In this document: piece by piece, positions 9,220 to 19,906 of the stretch
Position numbering within the stretch: position 1 is the stretch's first letter
Layout: each line of letters begins with the position of its first letter
DNA from: Halomonas eurihalina
GTDB lineage: Bacteria > Pseudomonadota > Gammaproteobacteria > Pseudomonadales > Halomonadaceae
DNA length: 64,000 nt
NCBI RefSeq assembly: GCF_008274785.1
Contig: NZ_VTPU01000002.1
Location: 62,001-126,000 of the forward strand
Direction: 5' to 3'
The notes under the pieces: model-generated
What the model was told of the DNA's origin: nothing
Seen by the model: only the letters and a program-made list of their open reading frames with translations
Databases searched by the model: none
Made by a program: the position numbers and the translations under genes

Positions 9220-11544
9220 TCATTTCAATAGACTCTCGAGGGTGCCACGAAGTTCACCGCCGGCTTTTTCTTCCAGCTTGTCCATGGCGTCCTCGAGACG
9301 CTTGTCGATTTCTTCGCCGGCGCGCTGGGAGGCCTCCTGGCGCAGCAGCTCACCGAGAGAGGCCTGTAGCGCCTGGCGGTCGAAACGGCACCACTCGTTG
9401 CTGTCGCCGCTCAGTTGTCCTTCGCAGTGAACGGGGAACGGCACCTTTTTGAGGCGCGGATTGACCTCGCAGGCCGCGTCCACGGTATCGGTGAAACGGG
9501 CGTTGGCCTTGAGGTCGAAACGTTCGCTGGCCACATCGAGCTGCCCCTGACCGTTCATGTCGATACCCGGTATCGTGACGGCAAGGTCGTCACTTTCGGC
9601 CACGCCATCGCGAATCTCGAAACTGGCCTCGGTGCGTTGCAGGCTGGTGCCTTCCTCCCATTCGCGGCTGGTCTGCTCTCCCTGGAGACGAGCTGCCGTG
9701 GTGCACAATTGCTGTGACACGTTGGTTTCGGTCAGGCGGCCCTTGGTGAGCCGGGTCTCGAGGTGGCCGTTCAGGGCGCGCTTGAGCTCGGTCAGGCTGT
9801 TGCCTTGGCTTTCGAGTTCGCCGCTGCCTTCCAGCAGGCCCTGCAAGGGGGCCGGTTCATCGCCCAGGGATTCCAGCAGGTCGCCGAGGCGTACCGCGGT
9901 GACGTTCGGCGAGAGCTGCCAGCGAAGCGGGGTCTCGCGAGCATCGAGCGAGCCGGTGGCCGAGAGTTGGCCATCATGCAGGTCCGCTTCGAAGCGCGTC
10001 AGGCGGTGGTGACCTTCCTGGCCTTCCAGCGCCAGAGTGACGTTTCGGAAGTTCTGCCGCAGGAAGTGGAGCTCGCCGAGCTCGAGACGTGTGTCGAGAT
10101 CCAGATCAGCCAGCCAGCTGGCGGGCAGAAGCGTCGGGGATTGTTCGGCATAGGCCCGGTCGAGAAGGGGCAGGCTGGCGCTGGTCTCCGAAGAGGGGGC
10201 GTCGGGAGGCAGGTAGGCGTCCAGGTCGAGGGTGTCACCCTGCAGGTTGGCACTCAGGCTTGAGCCGTCGAACTGGCCAGCCAGGCGGCCGCTAAAGGTG
10301 CTTCCGTCCAGGCCAAGGGTCAGGCCGTCCAGGGTGATTGATTGCAGGTCTCCCTCGACCGGGCTGGTCAGGCTGACGTCGCTCAGGGCCGTGTCGCTGG
10401 CAGTGGCCGGCATGGCGTCGAGTCGCGTCAGCCAGGGGCGCAGCGACAATGGTTCCAGTTGTAATTGTCCGCGATAGCTCGGCGCCGTGAACAGCTCGGT
10501 GACGTTGAGGTTGCCCGTCAGTTCAAGGCTGTCGGGGCCTGTCAGGTGCAGTTCGCGGAGCTGGGCGGTCTGGGCCTCCAGGTCGGCATCCAGTTGAAGC
10601 CCCATCGCCAGTGCCAGGCGCTTCTCGCCGAGTCGCGGATGCAGCAGGCTGGTATCGAGCTGGCCATCGGTCAGCGTCACATGTTGTTCGCTGAGGTCGA
10701 GTATTGCCTCGGCGGCGGTGAGGTTGAGCTTCTGTGTATCCGGGGCATCGCCGAACCGAGAGTCGGTCTGCAGGGATAGCTCCTGGAAGACATGGCGCCC
10801 CTCCGTCAGGCCGAGATCGACCCGCGTCTTGAGAATGATGTCGCTGGCCAGGGTCGCTGCCTCGGTGTCGAGGTCGTCGTCCAGGAGCACGCGCAGGCTG
10901 GCATTGAGCGGGAAGGGGCGATCGGGATTGACGTTGTGACCGGTGATGTTGAGTTGTTCCAGGGTCACGTGCCGTTCCGCCTGGGCGTCGCGGTAGTTGA
11001 CCTGGCCTTGGTGGACCTGGACGCTGGCGATATTGAGCGCCACCGATAGCCCGCTCTCGCTCGATTCCGCGTCGGGGTTGGGGCCGGCGCTGGCGGGTGC
11101 GAGCACGGCCTCGGCTTCCTCGCCACGGCTTTCCAGTCGCTCGATCAGCGTCTCCCAGTTACCGCGGCCCGACTCATCCCGCGCCAGGTTCAACAGCAAT
11201 CCCTCGAGGGTCAGGCCGTCGATGGCGATCTCCCCGCGCAGCAAGGGCGCGAAGGCGAGGCTGACCTCGGCGTGGTCAATGGCCGCGAAGGGACGCTCAT
11301 CGGACGACTGGTTCGGCAAGCGTGCCTCGGCGGCTTCCACGCCGACTCCCAGCCGGGGATAGAAGGACCAGTTGAGAGGGCCATCCAGTTCCAGCTCCAG
11401 CCCGCTATGCTCGCGCACCACCTCGACGAGGCGTGGCTTGAGGTCCTCGGGGTCGAAGAAGGTGGTGACGAAGACCACGGCACCGACCGCCACCAGCCCG
11501 AGAATGCCGATGGTGGCCAGCAAGGTACGCAAGATTCGCTTCAT
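9220..11544 (-). CDS. asmA: AsmA-family protein (AsmA/TamB-like envelope biogenesis)
   Basis: The 774-residue protein has one N-terminal membrane anchor (about residues 7-29) followed by a long periplasmic part rich in beta structure and low in Cys. The start LVEVVREHSGLELELDGPLNWSFYPRLGV is typical of the AsmA N-terminal domain, and the end (DGVAESDDLAVTIPGIDMNGQGQLD) matches the AsmA C-terminal domain. AsmA-like proteins are thought to bridge the envelope and move phospholipid to the outer membrane. The gene overlaps the start-proximal end of the upstream acetyltransferase gene by four bases. AsmA paralogues are hard to tell apart, so the gene name is tentative. Confidence 0.85.
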   Translation of the reverse strand: MKRILRTLLATIGILGLVAVGAVVFVTTFFDPEDLKPRLVEVVREHSGLELELDGPLNWSFYPRLGVGVEAAEARLPNQSSDERPFAAIDHAEVSLAFAPLLRGEIAIDGLTLEGLLLNLARDESGRGNWETLIERLESRGEEAEAVLAPASAGPNPDAESSESGLSVALNIASVQVHQGQVNYRDAQAERHVTLEQLNITGHNVNPDRPFPLNASLRVLLDDDLDTEAATLASDIILKTRVDLGLTEGRHVFQELSLQTDSRFGDAPDTQKLNLTAAEAILDLSEQHVTLTDGQLDTSLLHPRLGEKRLALAMGLQLDADLEAQTAQLRELHLTGPDSLELTGNLNVTELFTAPSYRGQLQLEPLSLRPWLTRLDAMPATASDTALSDVSLTSPVEGDLQSITLDGLTLGLDGSTFSGRLAGQFDGSSLSANLQGDTLDLDAYLPPDAPSSETSASLPLLDRAYAEQSPTLLPASWLADLDLDTRLELGELHFLRQNFRNVTLALEGQEGHHRLTRFEADLHDGQLSATGSLDARETPLRWQLSPNVTAVRLGDLLESLGDEPAPLQGLLEGSGELESQGNSLTELKRALNGHLETRLTKGRLTETNVSQQLCTTAARLQGEQTSREWEEGTSLQRTEASFEIRDGVAESDDLAVTIPGIDMNGQGQLDVASERFDLKANARFTDTVDAACEVNPRLKKVPFPVHCEGQLSGDSNEWCRFDRQALQASLGELLRQEASQRAGEEIDKRLEDAMDKLEEKAGGELRGTLESLLK

Positions 11545-11993
11545 TGCCCGGCTCCTTTGGGCAGCAGGTCGAGTTCGAAGTAGTCACCCGCCTGGGTCAG
11601 GCGATAACCGATCCGTTGCAGCAGCATCTGGTCGGCCATGGAAAGCTGTGAGCTTAGCATGCGCAGTCGCAAACCATCGTGATGCGCGGCCTTGCCCGTC
11701 AGTGTCAGCAAGCGTGAGCCGACGCCACGGCGTCGCGTGGCCGTGCGCACGCACAGGTGGGAAAGCCACCAGGCCTCGGCATCGGGGCGAACCGCCACGG
11801 CGCCCAGCAGTCGGTCGTTGAAGTGCGCGCAACAGAAGAAGCGCGCCGCCGCCAGGTGCTCGCGGATGAACGTCTCGGGATCATGTGGCAGACGCTCGGC
11901 GGGAGCATCGGCGTAGATGCGGAGCAGATCGGTGCGGACCTGGGCATCCGCTTCCCAGGTCGCCTGGTCGACTCGCTGAAGCGTGACCGGCAT
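11541..11993 (-). CDS. GNAT-fold protein, PanZ/PanM-like acetyl-CoA sensor
   Basis: The 150-residue protein has the GNAT acetyl-CoA-binding loop (RTATRRRGVGSRLL, about residues 83-96) and a preceding strand WWLSHLCVR. The N-terminal region (HFNDRLLGAVAVRPD) and short length resemble the PanZ family, which binds acetyl-CoA and promotes maturation and feedback control of aspartate decarboxylase PanD. The panD gene is not in the window, so this assignment rests on sequence feel alone; a plain N-acetyltransferase is the alternative. Its stop overlaps the asmA start, and it is divergent from hisB. Confidence 0.65.
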   Translation of the reverse strand: MPVTLQRVDQATWEADAQVRTDLLRIYADAPAERLPHDPETFIREHLAAARFFCCAHFNDRLLGAVAVRPDAEAWWLSHLCVRTATRRRGVGSRLLTLTGKAAHHDGLRLRMLSSQLSMADQMLLQRIGYRLTQAGDYFELDLLPKGAGQ

Positions 11994-12169
11994 GCATGAT
12001 TCTCCCGTCTAGGGTGGCGTACACCGCCATCGCTGAATGGTTGGCATTGTAGCGGATGGGGGTGGCGTTTCACTATAATGGCGTTCTGCGTCGGCGGCCT
12101 GCCATCGGCGCCTTCTGGTCCAAGCGACCGGTCTTCCTTCGACAAGCGCCATGGCGCTGGAGATTCAAC

Positions 12170-12763
12170 ATGTCCGAGCGTACCGCCACGGTCACCCGCG
12201 ACACCAAGGAAACCCAGATCACGGTCACCATGAACCTCGATGGCGAGGGGCGTTTGACCTGCGAGACTGGCGTGCCTTTCCTCGATCACATGCTCGATCA
12301 GGTAGCGCGCCACGGGCTCATCGACCTAGACATCAAGGCGGTGGGCGACCTGCACATCGATGCTCACCACACGGTCGAGGACCTTGGCATCACCTTGGGC
12401 CAGGCCTTCGATCAGGCGATCGGCGACAAGCGCGGCATTTACCGCTACGGCCATGCCTATGTGCCACTCGACGAGGCACTGTCTCGGGTTGTGGTAGACT
12501 TTTCCGGCCGTCCGGGCCTGTTCATGGATGTCGAGTTTACCCGTGCCACTCTGGGTCAGATGGACACCCAACTGTTCTGGGAGTTCTTTCAAGGGTTCGT
12601 CAATCACGCTCGGGTCACCCTGCATATCGACAACCTGAAGGGCTTCAATGCCCACCACCAGGCGGAGACCATCTTCAAGGCCTTCGGCCGCGCCCTGCGC
12701 ATGGCCGCGGCCGAAGACCCACGCATGGCCGGCCGGATGCCGTCCACCAAGGGCAGCCTGTGA
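12170..12763 (+). CDS. hisB: Imidazoleglycerol-phosphate dehydratase
   Basis: This is the monofunctional HisB (197 residues), which removes water from imidazole glycerol phosphate in histidine synthesis. It has the two metal-binding motifs [10 protein letters not shown] (about residues 62-71) and [10 protein letters not shown] (about 163-172), and the signature FLDHML at about 38. There is no HisN phosphatase domain, unlike the E. coli fusion. An ATG further upstream (12056) would add 38 residues without similarity, so the start at 12170 is preferred. First gene of a hisB-hisH-hisA-hisF operon. Confidence 0.97.
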   Translation: MSERTATVTRDTKETQITVTMNLDGEGRLTCETGVPFLDHMLDQVARHGLIDLDIKAVGDLHIDAHHTVEDLGITLGQAFDQAIGDKRGIYRYGHAYVPLDEALSRVVVDFSGRPGLFMDVEFTRATLGQMDTQLFWEFFQGFVNHARVTLHIDNLKGFNAHHQAETIFKAFGRALRMAAAEDPRMAGRMPSTKGSL

Positions 12764-12845
12764 AGGAAGCGTCGAGCCTCGTCGTCAAGTGCCAGGCGCT
12801 CGAGCCGTGTTTCCTGAATCCGCCGACCGATACGAGGAGCACCCC

Positions 12846-13487
12846 ATGACCATTGCCGTCATCGACTACGGGATGGGCAACCTGCATTCCGTCGCCAAGG
12901 CATTGGAGCACGTGACCCACGAAAATGTCGTGGTGACCCGTGATGCGCGACGCATCAATGGCGCCACGCGGCTGGTGCTGCCGGGCCAGGGCGCCATTCG
13001 CGACTGCGTGGGCGAGCTGGAGCGCACCGAATTGCGTGGCCTGGTAGAGGAGCTGCTGGCCAGCCAGGACAAGCCACTGCTGGGCATCTGCGTCGGTCAG
13101 CAGATGCTTCACGAGCGCAGCGAGGAGAACGGCGGCATCGATTGCCTGGGTTTCATGCCTGGCCAGGTGCGGCGCTTTCCCGCCGACATGCGCGATGAGA
13201 GTGGCAATCGGTGCAAGGTGCCGCACATGGGTTGGAACCTGGTGCATCAGCACCAGGAGCATCCGTTGTGGCAGGGCATCGACCAGGACGAGCACTTCTA
13301 TTTCGTGCACAGCTATTATGTCGAGGTCGAAGACGACGCCACCCTGTTCGGCACCACCGATTACGGCCGGGTCTCGGCTCATGTGGCGACCGGCCGTGAT
13401 GCCACCTTCGCCGTGCAGTTCCACCCGGAGAAGAGTTCTCGGGCGGGTCTCCGGCTGCTGGAAAACTTCGTTCACTGGATGCCCTGA
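12846..13487 (+). CDS. hisH: Imidazole glycerol phosphate synthase, glutaminase subunit
   Basis: HisH supplies ammonia from glutamine to HisF. The 213-residue class I amidotransferase has the nucleophile motif GICVGQQML (Cys at about residue 82), and the His-Glu pair in [11 protein letters not shown] near the C-terminus. The N-terminus [18 protein letters not shown] is typical. The spacer of 82 bases after hisB is longer than the others in the operon. Confidence 0.97.
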   Translation: MTIAVIDYGMGNLHSVAKALEHVTHENVVVTRDARRINGATRLVLPGQGAIRDCVGELERTELRGLVEELLASQDKPLLGICVGQQMLHERSEENGGIDCLGFMPGQVRRFPADMRDESGNRCKVPHMGWNLVHQHQEHPLWQGIDQDEHFYFVHSYYVEVEDDATLFGTTDYGRVSAHVATGRDATFAVQFHPEKSSRAGLRLLENFVHWMP

Positions 13488-13531
13488 ACGGCACCCGGTC
13501 TCTCGCCGGGCCCCGCCCTGGAGGATTTGAC

Positions 13532-14284
13532 ATGCTGGTAATTCCCGCCATCGATCTCAAGGATGGCAAGTGCGTCCGTCTCAAGCAGGGGCGCATGGAC
13601 GACGCCACCACCTACGGCGATGACCCGGTGGCCATGGCCGCTCGCTGGGTAGAGGCCGGGGCGCGCCGTCTGCATCTGGTCGATCTCAATGGTGCCTTCG
13701 AGGGGAGGCCGATCAACGGCGAGGCGGTCACCGCTATCGCCCGGGCCTACCCGGAGCTGCCGATCCAGATCGGTGGCGGCATTCGTAGTGCGTCGACCAT
13801 CGAGCACTACCTGGATGCTGGTGTCTCCCAAGTGATCATCGGTACCAAGGCGGTCAAGGAACCTGACTTCGTCACCGAGATGTGCCGTGCCTTTCCGGAT
13901 CACGTGATCGTCGGTCTCGATGCGCGCGACGGTTTCGTAGCCACCGATGGCTGGGCCGAGGTGTCCACCATCAAGGCCACGGAACTCGCCAAGCGCTTCG
14001 CCGACGATGGTGTTTCCGCCATCGTTTATACCGATATTGCCCGTGACGGCATGATGGGCGGCGTCAATGTCGAGGCCACCGCCGAACTGGCCCGCCAGGG
14101 CGGCCTGCCGGTGATCGCCTCGGGCGGTGTCACCAACCTCGACGATCTGCGCTCGCTGGTCGAGGCAGGGGAGCCGGGGATTCTCGGTGCTATCACCGGT
14201 CGCGCCATCTACGAAGGCAGCCTCGATGTGGCCGAGGGCCAGCGGCTATGCGATGAACTCACCCGCCAACGAACCGGGAGCTGA
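13532..14284 (+). CDS. hisA: Phosphoribosylformimino-5-aminoimidazole carboxamide ribotide isomerase
   Basis: HisA opens the ribose ring of ProFAR in histidine synthesis. The 250-residue TIM barrel begins [17 protein letters not shown] with the catalytic Asp8, has the phosphate-binding loop QIGGGIRS at about residues 77-84 and [12 protein letters not shown] near 192, and the second catalytic Asp in [12 protein letters not shown]. It lies 44 bases after hisH and 3 bases before hisF. Confidence 0.98.
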   Translation: MLVIPAIDLKDGKCVRLKQGRMDDATTYGDDPVAMAARWVEAGARRLHLVDLNGAFEGRPINGEAVTAIARAYPELPIQIGGGIRSASTIEHYLDAGVSQVIIGTKAVKEPDFVTEMCRAFPDHVIVGLDARDGFVATDGWAEVSTIKATELAKRFADDGVSAIVYTDIARDGMMGGVNVEATAELARQGGLPVIASGGVTNLDDLRSLVEAGEPGILGAITGRAIYEGSLDVAEGQRLCDELTRQRTGS

Positions 14285-14287
14285 ACC

Positions 14288-15061
14288 ATGGGACTCGCCA
14301 AGCGCATCATTCCCTGCCTGGACGTCGACGCGGGGCGCGTGGTCAAGGGCGTCAACTTCGTCGGCATCCGCGACGCCGGCGATCCGGTGGAGGTCGCCCA
14401 GCGCTATAACCATCAAGGGGCCGACGAGATCACCTTCCTCGACATTACGGCCAGTCACGAGAACCGCGACACCACGGTGGAAATGGTCGAGCGCATCGCC
14501 GGCGAGGTGTTCATTCCCTTGACCGTGGGAGGCGGCATACGCACCTGCGATGATATCCGCACCATGCTCAATGCGGGCGCCGACAAGGTCTCGATCAACA
14601 CCGCCGCCGTGCACAATCCCGACTTCGTTCATGAGGCCGCGGAACGTTTCGGCAGCCAGTGCATCGTTGTGGCCATCGACGCCAAGCGGGTCTCCGGCGA
14701 GAACGAGACGCCGCGCTGGGAGATCTTCACTCATGGCGGCCGCCGGCCCACTGGCCTGGATGCCGTGGAGTGGGCGCAGAAGATGGTGGAGCTAGGGGCC
14801 GGCGAGCTTCTGCTGACCAGCATGGACCGCGACGGCACCAAGCAGGGCTTCGATCTCGGTGTGACCCGAGCGATCAGCGATGCGGTCAGCGTGCCGGTCA
14901 TCGCCTCCGGCGGTGTCGGCAACCTCGATCACCTGGTGGAAGGCGTCAAGGACGGCGGAGCCGATGCGGTACTGGCCGCCAGCATCTTCCATTTCGGGGA
15001 ATACAGCATTCCCGAGGCCAAGCGGTATATGGCCGAGCGGGGTATCGAAATGCGCCTTTAG
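14288..15061 (+). CDS. hisF: Imidazole glycerol phosphate synthase, cyclase subunit
   Basis: HisF makes imidazole glycerol phosphate and AICAR from PRFAR with ammonia from HisH. The 257-residue TIM barrel shows [19 protein letters not shown] (catalytic Asp11), the phosphate loops [11 protein letters not shown] and [12 protein letters not shown], and the second catalytic Asp in [15 protein letters not shown]. Last gene of the operon; it is convergent with znuB, 31 bases away, with no clear terminator between. Confidence 0.98.
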   Translation: MGLAKRIIPCLDVDAGRVVKGVNFVGIRDAGDPVEVAQRYNHQGADEITFLDITASHENRDTTVEMVERIAGEVFIPLTVGGGIRTCDDIRTMLNAGADKVSINTAAVHNPDFVHEAAERFGSQCIVVAIDAKRVSGENETPRWEIFTHGGRRPTGLDAVEWAQKMVELGAGELLLTSMDRDGTKQGFDLGVTRAISDAVSVPVIASGGVGNLDHLVEGVKDGGADAVLAASIFHFGEYSIPEAKRYMAERGIEMRL

Positions 15062-15092
15062 AGCGCTGCTTGAGAGTTCCTTCAAGGACCAT

Positions 15093-15908
15093 TTACTGCC
15101 CCACCGTCTTCATGATGCGGGTCTTCAGGCGTCCGGCCAGGCTGGAAAGGGCGAACAGGATCGCGGCCAGGCTGACGATGGTCGGGCCGGTCGGTGTGTC
15201 CAGCCAGAATGCCGCCTGCAGCCCGCCGGTGGTGGCGCTCGCCCCGAAGGCGGCGGCCAGCAGTGCCATGGTCTCCGGCGTGCGGCTGAAAGGGCGCGCC
15301 GTGGCCGCCGGAATGATCAGCAAGGCGGCAATCAACAGCACCCCCACGACTTTCAAGGCCACGGCCACGACCACGGCGAGCGACAGGGTCAGGATAAGCT
15401 GTTCGCGTTTCGGGTCGATGCCGCTGGCGTAGGCGAGGTCGGTATTGAGCGTGGCGGTCAACAGATTCGGCCAGCGCCAACTCATCAGCCCCAGGACGAG
15501 GGCCGCTCCGGCCCAGATGACGGCCAGGTCGGCCTTGCCGACGGCGAGGATGTCGCCGAACAGGTAGGCCATCAGGTCGATCCGCACCCCGGAGACGAAG
15601 GACACTGCCACCAGGCCGAGGGCCAGCGCCGAATGCGCCATGACGCCCAGCAGGGTATCCATGGCATAGCCCCTGCCGCTGAGCGTCGAGACGATCGTTG
15701 CCATGATCAGCGAGGTGGCCAGCACGCCAGCGAGGATCGAGGTCGACAGGACCAGCGAGAGGGCGACGCCGAGAACGGCGGCGTGGGCAGTGGCATCGCC
15801 GAAATAGGCCATGCGCCGCCACACCACGAAGCAGCCGAGTGGGGCTGCGGCGAGGGCGACGCCGATGCCGGCCAGGGCGGCGCGGACCAGGAAGTCGTCG
15901 AAGATCAT
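15093..15908 (-). CDS. znuB: Zinc ABC transporter permease ZnuB
   Basis: The 271-residue protein has the many hydrophobic helices of the ABC-3 (metal) permease family, with the family segment YFGDATAHAAVLGVAL near residue 35 and ATLNTDLAYASGID in the middle. With ZnuC and ZnuA it forms the high-affinity zinc importer of the inner membrane. Its start overlaps the znuC stop by four bases. The znuA gene and a Zur-type operator upstream support zinc rather than manganese as substrate. Confidence 0.95.
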   Translation of the reverse strand: MIFDDFLVRAALAGIGVALAAAPLGCFVVWRRMAYFGDATAHAAVLGVALSLVLSTSILAGVLATSLIMATIVSTLSGRGYAMDTLLGVMAHSALALGLVAVSFVSGVRIDLMAYLFGDILAVGKADLAVIWAGAALVLGLMSWRWPNLLTATLNTDLAYASGIDPKREQLILTLSLAVVVAVALKVVGVLLIAALLIIPAATARPFSRTPETMALLAAAFGASATTGGLQAAFWLDTPTGPTIVSLAAILFALSSLAGRLKTRIMKTVGQ

Positions 15909-16633
15909 GAGACCAGCTCCGCCGTTTCCTGCCGATGGGCGTGGTCATGCCGGTACAGGGCGAAGGCATCCTGGATGTCATGCCCGAACATGGCCTGGTA
16001 GGCCGGTGAGGTGGCCACGCGTTGCGGCGTGCCTTCGCAGCAGATGGACTTGTTCAGGCAGACGACGCGATCCGAGGCCCGCATCACCACATGCAGCTCG
16101 TGACTGACCATCAGAATGCCGCAGTCGAGTTCGCGTCGCACCGACTCCAGTTGCCGGTAGAAGTCGGCGACGCCGCGCTGATCGAGCCCTTGGGTCGCCT
16201 CGTCGAGAATCAACAGGTCGGGAGACTCGAGCAAGGCGCGGGCCAACAGGATGCGCTGGAACTGGCCGCCCGACAGTGAACTCATCTGGTGCCTGCCCAG
16301 CCCTGCGGCGCCGGCCCTCTCCAGGGCTTGTTCGATCCGCTCGGGGGCATGCCGCCGGGGCAGTCCCATGAACCGGGTCACCGTCATCGGCAGGGTCGGG
16401 TCGAGGTGAAGGCGCTGCGGCACATACCCCATCACCAGGCCGGGGGCACGATGTATCTTGCCCCACGCCGGTGTCAGCGAGCCGATGATGGCTTTCAGGA
16501 GCGTAGTCTTGCCCGAGCCGTTGGGGCCGACGATGGTGACGATCTCGCCGCGTTCGATAGCGAGATGGATGTTGTCGAGGATGGCGCGGCCATCGATGTC
16601 GACATCCAGATGTTCGATGCTCAGCAGTGTCAT
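15905..16633 (-). CDS. znuC: Zinc ABC transporter ATP-binding protein ZnuC
   Basis: The 242-residue ATPase has Walker A GPNGSGKTTLLKA (about residues 37-49), the signature LSGGQFQRILLARALL (about 135-150) and Walker B LLILDEATQGLDQRG. The C-terminal region carries a few histidines (MFGHDIQDAFALYRHDHAH), as in other ZnuC proteins. It heads the znuCB operon, divergent from znuA across a 137-base region that has one Zur-type box. Confidence 0.96.
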   Translation of the reverse strand: MTLLSIEHLDVDIDGRAILDNIHLAIERGEIVTIVGPNGSGKTTLLKAIIGSLTPAWGKIHRAPGLVMGYVPQRLHLDPTLPMTVTRFMGLPRRHAPERIEQALERAGAAGLGRHQMSSLSGGQFQRILLARALLESPDLLILDEATQGLDQRGVADFYRQLESVRRELDCGILMVSHELHVVMRASDRVVCLNKSICCEGTPQRVATSPAYQAMFGHDIQDAFALYRHDHAHRQETAELVS

Positions 16634-16703
16634 GGAACCTCTTCCGGCAACCAGCCGGGATAATGCGATGCGGGCAATGCGGGGATGGCGTGCTTGACTT
16701 TGT

Positions 16704-16718
16704 TGTTATGTTATAACA
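16704..16718. promoter_or_regulatory. Zur-type operator in the znuC/znuA divergent promoter region
   Basis: The core TGTTATGTTATAACA lies inside the perfect 16-bp palindrome TTATGTTATAACATAA (16706-16721). It matches the gammaproteobacterial Zur pattern (TGTTAT-nn-TATAACA). Its place midway between the two divergent zinc genes fits repression of both by zinc-loaded Zur. Confidence 0.85.
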
Positions 16719-16770
16719 TAAATATTTGTCGCTCAATTCCCTTGCACCACACCTGTTCCTGGAGGAAGTC

Positions 16771-17772
<1,002 letters not shown>

Positions 17773-17820
17773 TCGCGGTCTCGCAACGGGATCGACAAGG
17801 CTCGTTGAAGAAAATCTTGT

Positions 17821-17835
17821 TGTTATGATATAACG
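17821..17835. promoter_or_regulatory. Zur-type operator upstream of the ZinT-like gene
   Basis: TGTTATGATATAACG has the same TGTTAT-nn-TATAAC core as the znu box, 71 bases before the start of the zinT-like gene. Two boxes of the same build within 1.2 kb, each in front of a zinc-uptake gene, make a common regulator very likely. Confidence 0.8.
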
Positions 17836-17906
17836 TATTTTGTTTTGCCGGGTTCTACAGAAAAATCAATCGATAACGATCAACCTACAACGAAAGGGAG
17901 GGCATC

Positions 17907-18641
17907 ATGGGCATGCCATATGCAAAGAGAGCGAGTGTCCTGGCCATCAGCCTGCTGGCGATGGCCGCCGGTCAGGTGGCGCTGGCGCATGAAAATGGTC
18001 ACGGTGAGCATGACCATGATCACGGGCACAGTCATGACCACGGACATGATCACGACCATGACCACGGACACAGCCATGATCACGGCCATGGCCACGATCA
18101 TGACAGCGACATCTACGCTGGTTATTTCGAGGACAGCCAGGTGAAGGACCGGCCGCTTTCCGATTGGGAAGGGGACTGGCAGTCGGTTTATCCATACCTC
18201 CAGGATGGCACGCTCGATCCGGTCATGGCCTACAAGGCGGAGAAAAGCGACGAGAAGACCGCCGAGGAATACAAGGAATACTACGCGACAGGCTACGAGA
18301 CGGATGTCGATCGCATCGTGATCGATGGCAGCACCGTCACCTTCCACGAAGGGGGCGAGTCGATGTCCGGCGAGTATGCCTATGACGGCTATGAAATTCT
18401 GACCTACGAGGCCGGCAACCGCGGCGTGCGCTTCATCTTCGAGCTGGAGCAGGGTGGTGACGAGCTTCCCGAATATATCCAGTTCAGCGACCACAGCATC
18501 TATCCGACCGATGCCGATCACTACCATCTTTACTGGGGTGACGACCGCGAAGCCTTGCTGGAGGAAGTCACGAACTGGCCGACCTATTATCCTTCCAGCC
18601 TGAGCGGTGATGAGATCGTCCGTGAAATGAAGGCCCACTAG
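17907..18641 (+). CDS. zinT: ZinT-like periplasmic zinc-binding protein with a His-rich N-terminal extension
   Basis: The 244-residue precursor has a signal peptide ending near ALA-HE (about residue 27) and then some 40 residues of alternating His, Asp and Gly. The rest (from about residue 70: LSDWEGDWQSVYPYL to the end) is the lipocalin-like ZinT/YodA domain, with the family's SDHSIYPTDADHYHLYWG segment that holds zinc-binding histidines. ZinT works with ZnuA to collect zinc in the periplasm under starvation. A Zur-type box lies upstream. E. coli ZinT lacks so long a His-rich tract, though related proteins in other bacteria have one. Confidence 0.93.
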   Translation: MGMPYAKRASVLAISLLAMAAGQVALAHENGHGEHDHDHGHSHDHGHDHDHDHGHSHDHGHGHDHDSDIYAGYFEDSQVKDRPLSDWEGDWQSVYPYLQDGTLDPVMAYKAEKSDEKTAEEYKEYYATGYETDVDRIVIDGSTVTFHEGGESMSGEYAYDGYEILTYEAGNRGVRFIFELEQGGDELPEYIQFSDHSIYPTDADHYHLYWGDDREALLEEVTNWPTYYPSSLSGDEIVREMKAH

Positions 18642-18655
18642 GCACTTTCATGCCC

Positions 18656-18679
18656 GACCCACCGGTTCGCCGGTGGGTC
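18656..18679 (+). terminator. Stem-loop after the ZinT-like gene
   Basis: GACCCACCGG and CCGGTGGGTC form a perfect 10-bp stem closed by a TTCG tetraloop, 15 bases after the stop codon. It lacks a strong T tract, but place and stability suggest transcript termination or 3'-end protection. Confidence 0.65.
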
Positions 18680-18842
18680 ATCCAGACCCGATGCGTCGGG
18701 CCTGTTCCATGCCAGCCCCTTGAAAACCGCCCCTAATGTCACCACCCTCTCCACGCGGATCCAGAATGGACCGCCCGCGGCTGACCGCCGTCGGTAACGA
18801 GCTCGAATCTGAACCCATTCCGACTTTGAAAGGAGGTATTGG

Positions 18843-19841
18843 ATGTCAGTGCAGACATCGTCCAACCGACCGCTGCCACAAGCGAACCTGCATATCGCCA
18901 CGGAGGCTCCCGAGGCCGACAGCCGGATCCGTAGCGCGCCGCGTCCGGGGCAGGATCCCTATCCGACCCGACTGAGCGAGCCGTTGGATCTCCCCTGGCT
19001 CAATCGCCGCGAGCCGGTGGTCAAGGGAGAGGAGGCCGATGGGCCGCTATCGGCCGCGCAGCTCGATACCTTCGAGCGCCAGGGCTTCATCTTCGAGCCG
19101 GACTTCCTGAAAGGCGAGGAGCTCGAGGCGTTGCGCCACGAACTCAACGCCCTGCTGGCCCGGGATGACTTCCGCGCACGCGACTTCGCCATCACCGAGC
19201 CGCAGGGCAACGAGATCCGTTCGTTGTTCGCGGTGCACTACCTGTCGCGAGTCTTCAGCCGCCTGGCCAACGACGAACGCCTGGTGGGCCGTGCCCGGCA
19301 GATTCTCGGCGGCGAGCCCTATGTCCATCAGTCGCGCATCAACTACAAGCCCGGCTTCGAGGGCAAGGGCTTCAATTGGCATTCCGACTTCGAAACCTGG
19401 CACGCCGAGGATGGCATGCCCGCCATGCATGCGGTGAGTGCATCCATCGTGCTGACCGACAACCACACCTTCAACGGGCCGCTGATGCTGGTGCCCGGCT
19501 CACACCGGGTATTCGTGCCGTGCCTGGGCGAAACGCCGGAGGATCATCACCGACAGTCGCTCAAGACCCAGGAATTCGGCGTGCCGAGCCGCCAGGCGCT
19601 GCGCGAGTTGATCGATCGGCACGGCATCGAAGCGCCCACCGGCGCGGCGGGTGGTCTGCTGCTGTTCGACTGCAACACCCTGCACGGCTCCAACGCCAAC
19701 ATGTCGCCGGATCCGCGCAGCAACGCCTTTTTCGTCTACAACCGTCGTGACAACCGCTGCGTCGAACCTTATGCGGCCACCAAACGTCGCCCGCGCTTCC
19801 TGGCCCATGAGCCGGATGAGGGGTGGTCGCCGGATGGCTGA
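18843..19841 (+). CDS. ectD: Ectoine hydroxylase EctD
   Basis: EctD turns the compatible solute ectoine into 5-hydroxyectoine, using Fe(II), oxygen and 2-oxoglutarate. The 332-residue protein has the family signature FNWHSDFETWHAEDGMP with iron ligands His180 and Asp182, and the third ligand His281 in NTLHGSNAN. The N-terminal extension of about 35 residues before the conserved core is typical of halomonad EctD. AAAGGAGG lies close upstream of the ATG. The ectABC genes are not within this window, so ectD is a stand-alone gene, as in Halomonas elongata. A salt-responsive promoter is likely but I could not assign one. Confidence 0.97.
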   Translation: MSVQTSSNRPLPQANLHIATEAPEADSRIRSAPRPGQDPYPTRLSEPLDLPWLNRREPVVKGEEADGPLSAAQLDTFERQGFIFEPDFLKGEELEALRHELNALLARDDFRARDFAITEPQGNEIRSLFAVHYLSRVFSRLANDERLVGRARQILGGEPYVHQSRINYKPGFEGKGFNWHSDFETWHAEDGMPAMHAVSASIVLTDNHTFNGPLMLVPGSHRVFVPCLGETPEDHHRQSLKTQEFGVPSRQALRELIDRHGIEAPTGAAGGLLLFDCNTLHGSNANMSPDPRSNAFFVYNRRDNRCVEPYAATKRRPRFLAHEPDEGWSPDG

Positions 19842-19906
19842 GTCGGGGGTAGACTAAGAAGCATGGCCCTTTTCAGGCCTCTCTCTAACAAGGAGTCGAG
19901 TCGGAC

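Noticed and set aside
12056..12169. N-terminal extension of HisB from an upstream ATG
   Set aside because: The extra residues look unlike the family and run through the promoter region; the usual start begins with SERTATV at 12170.
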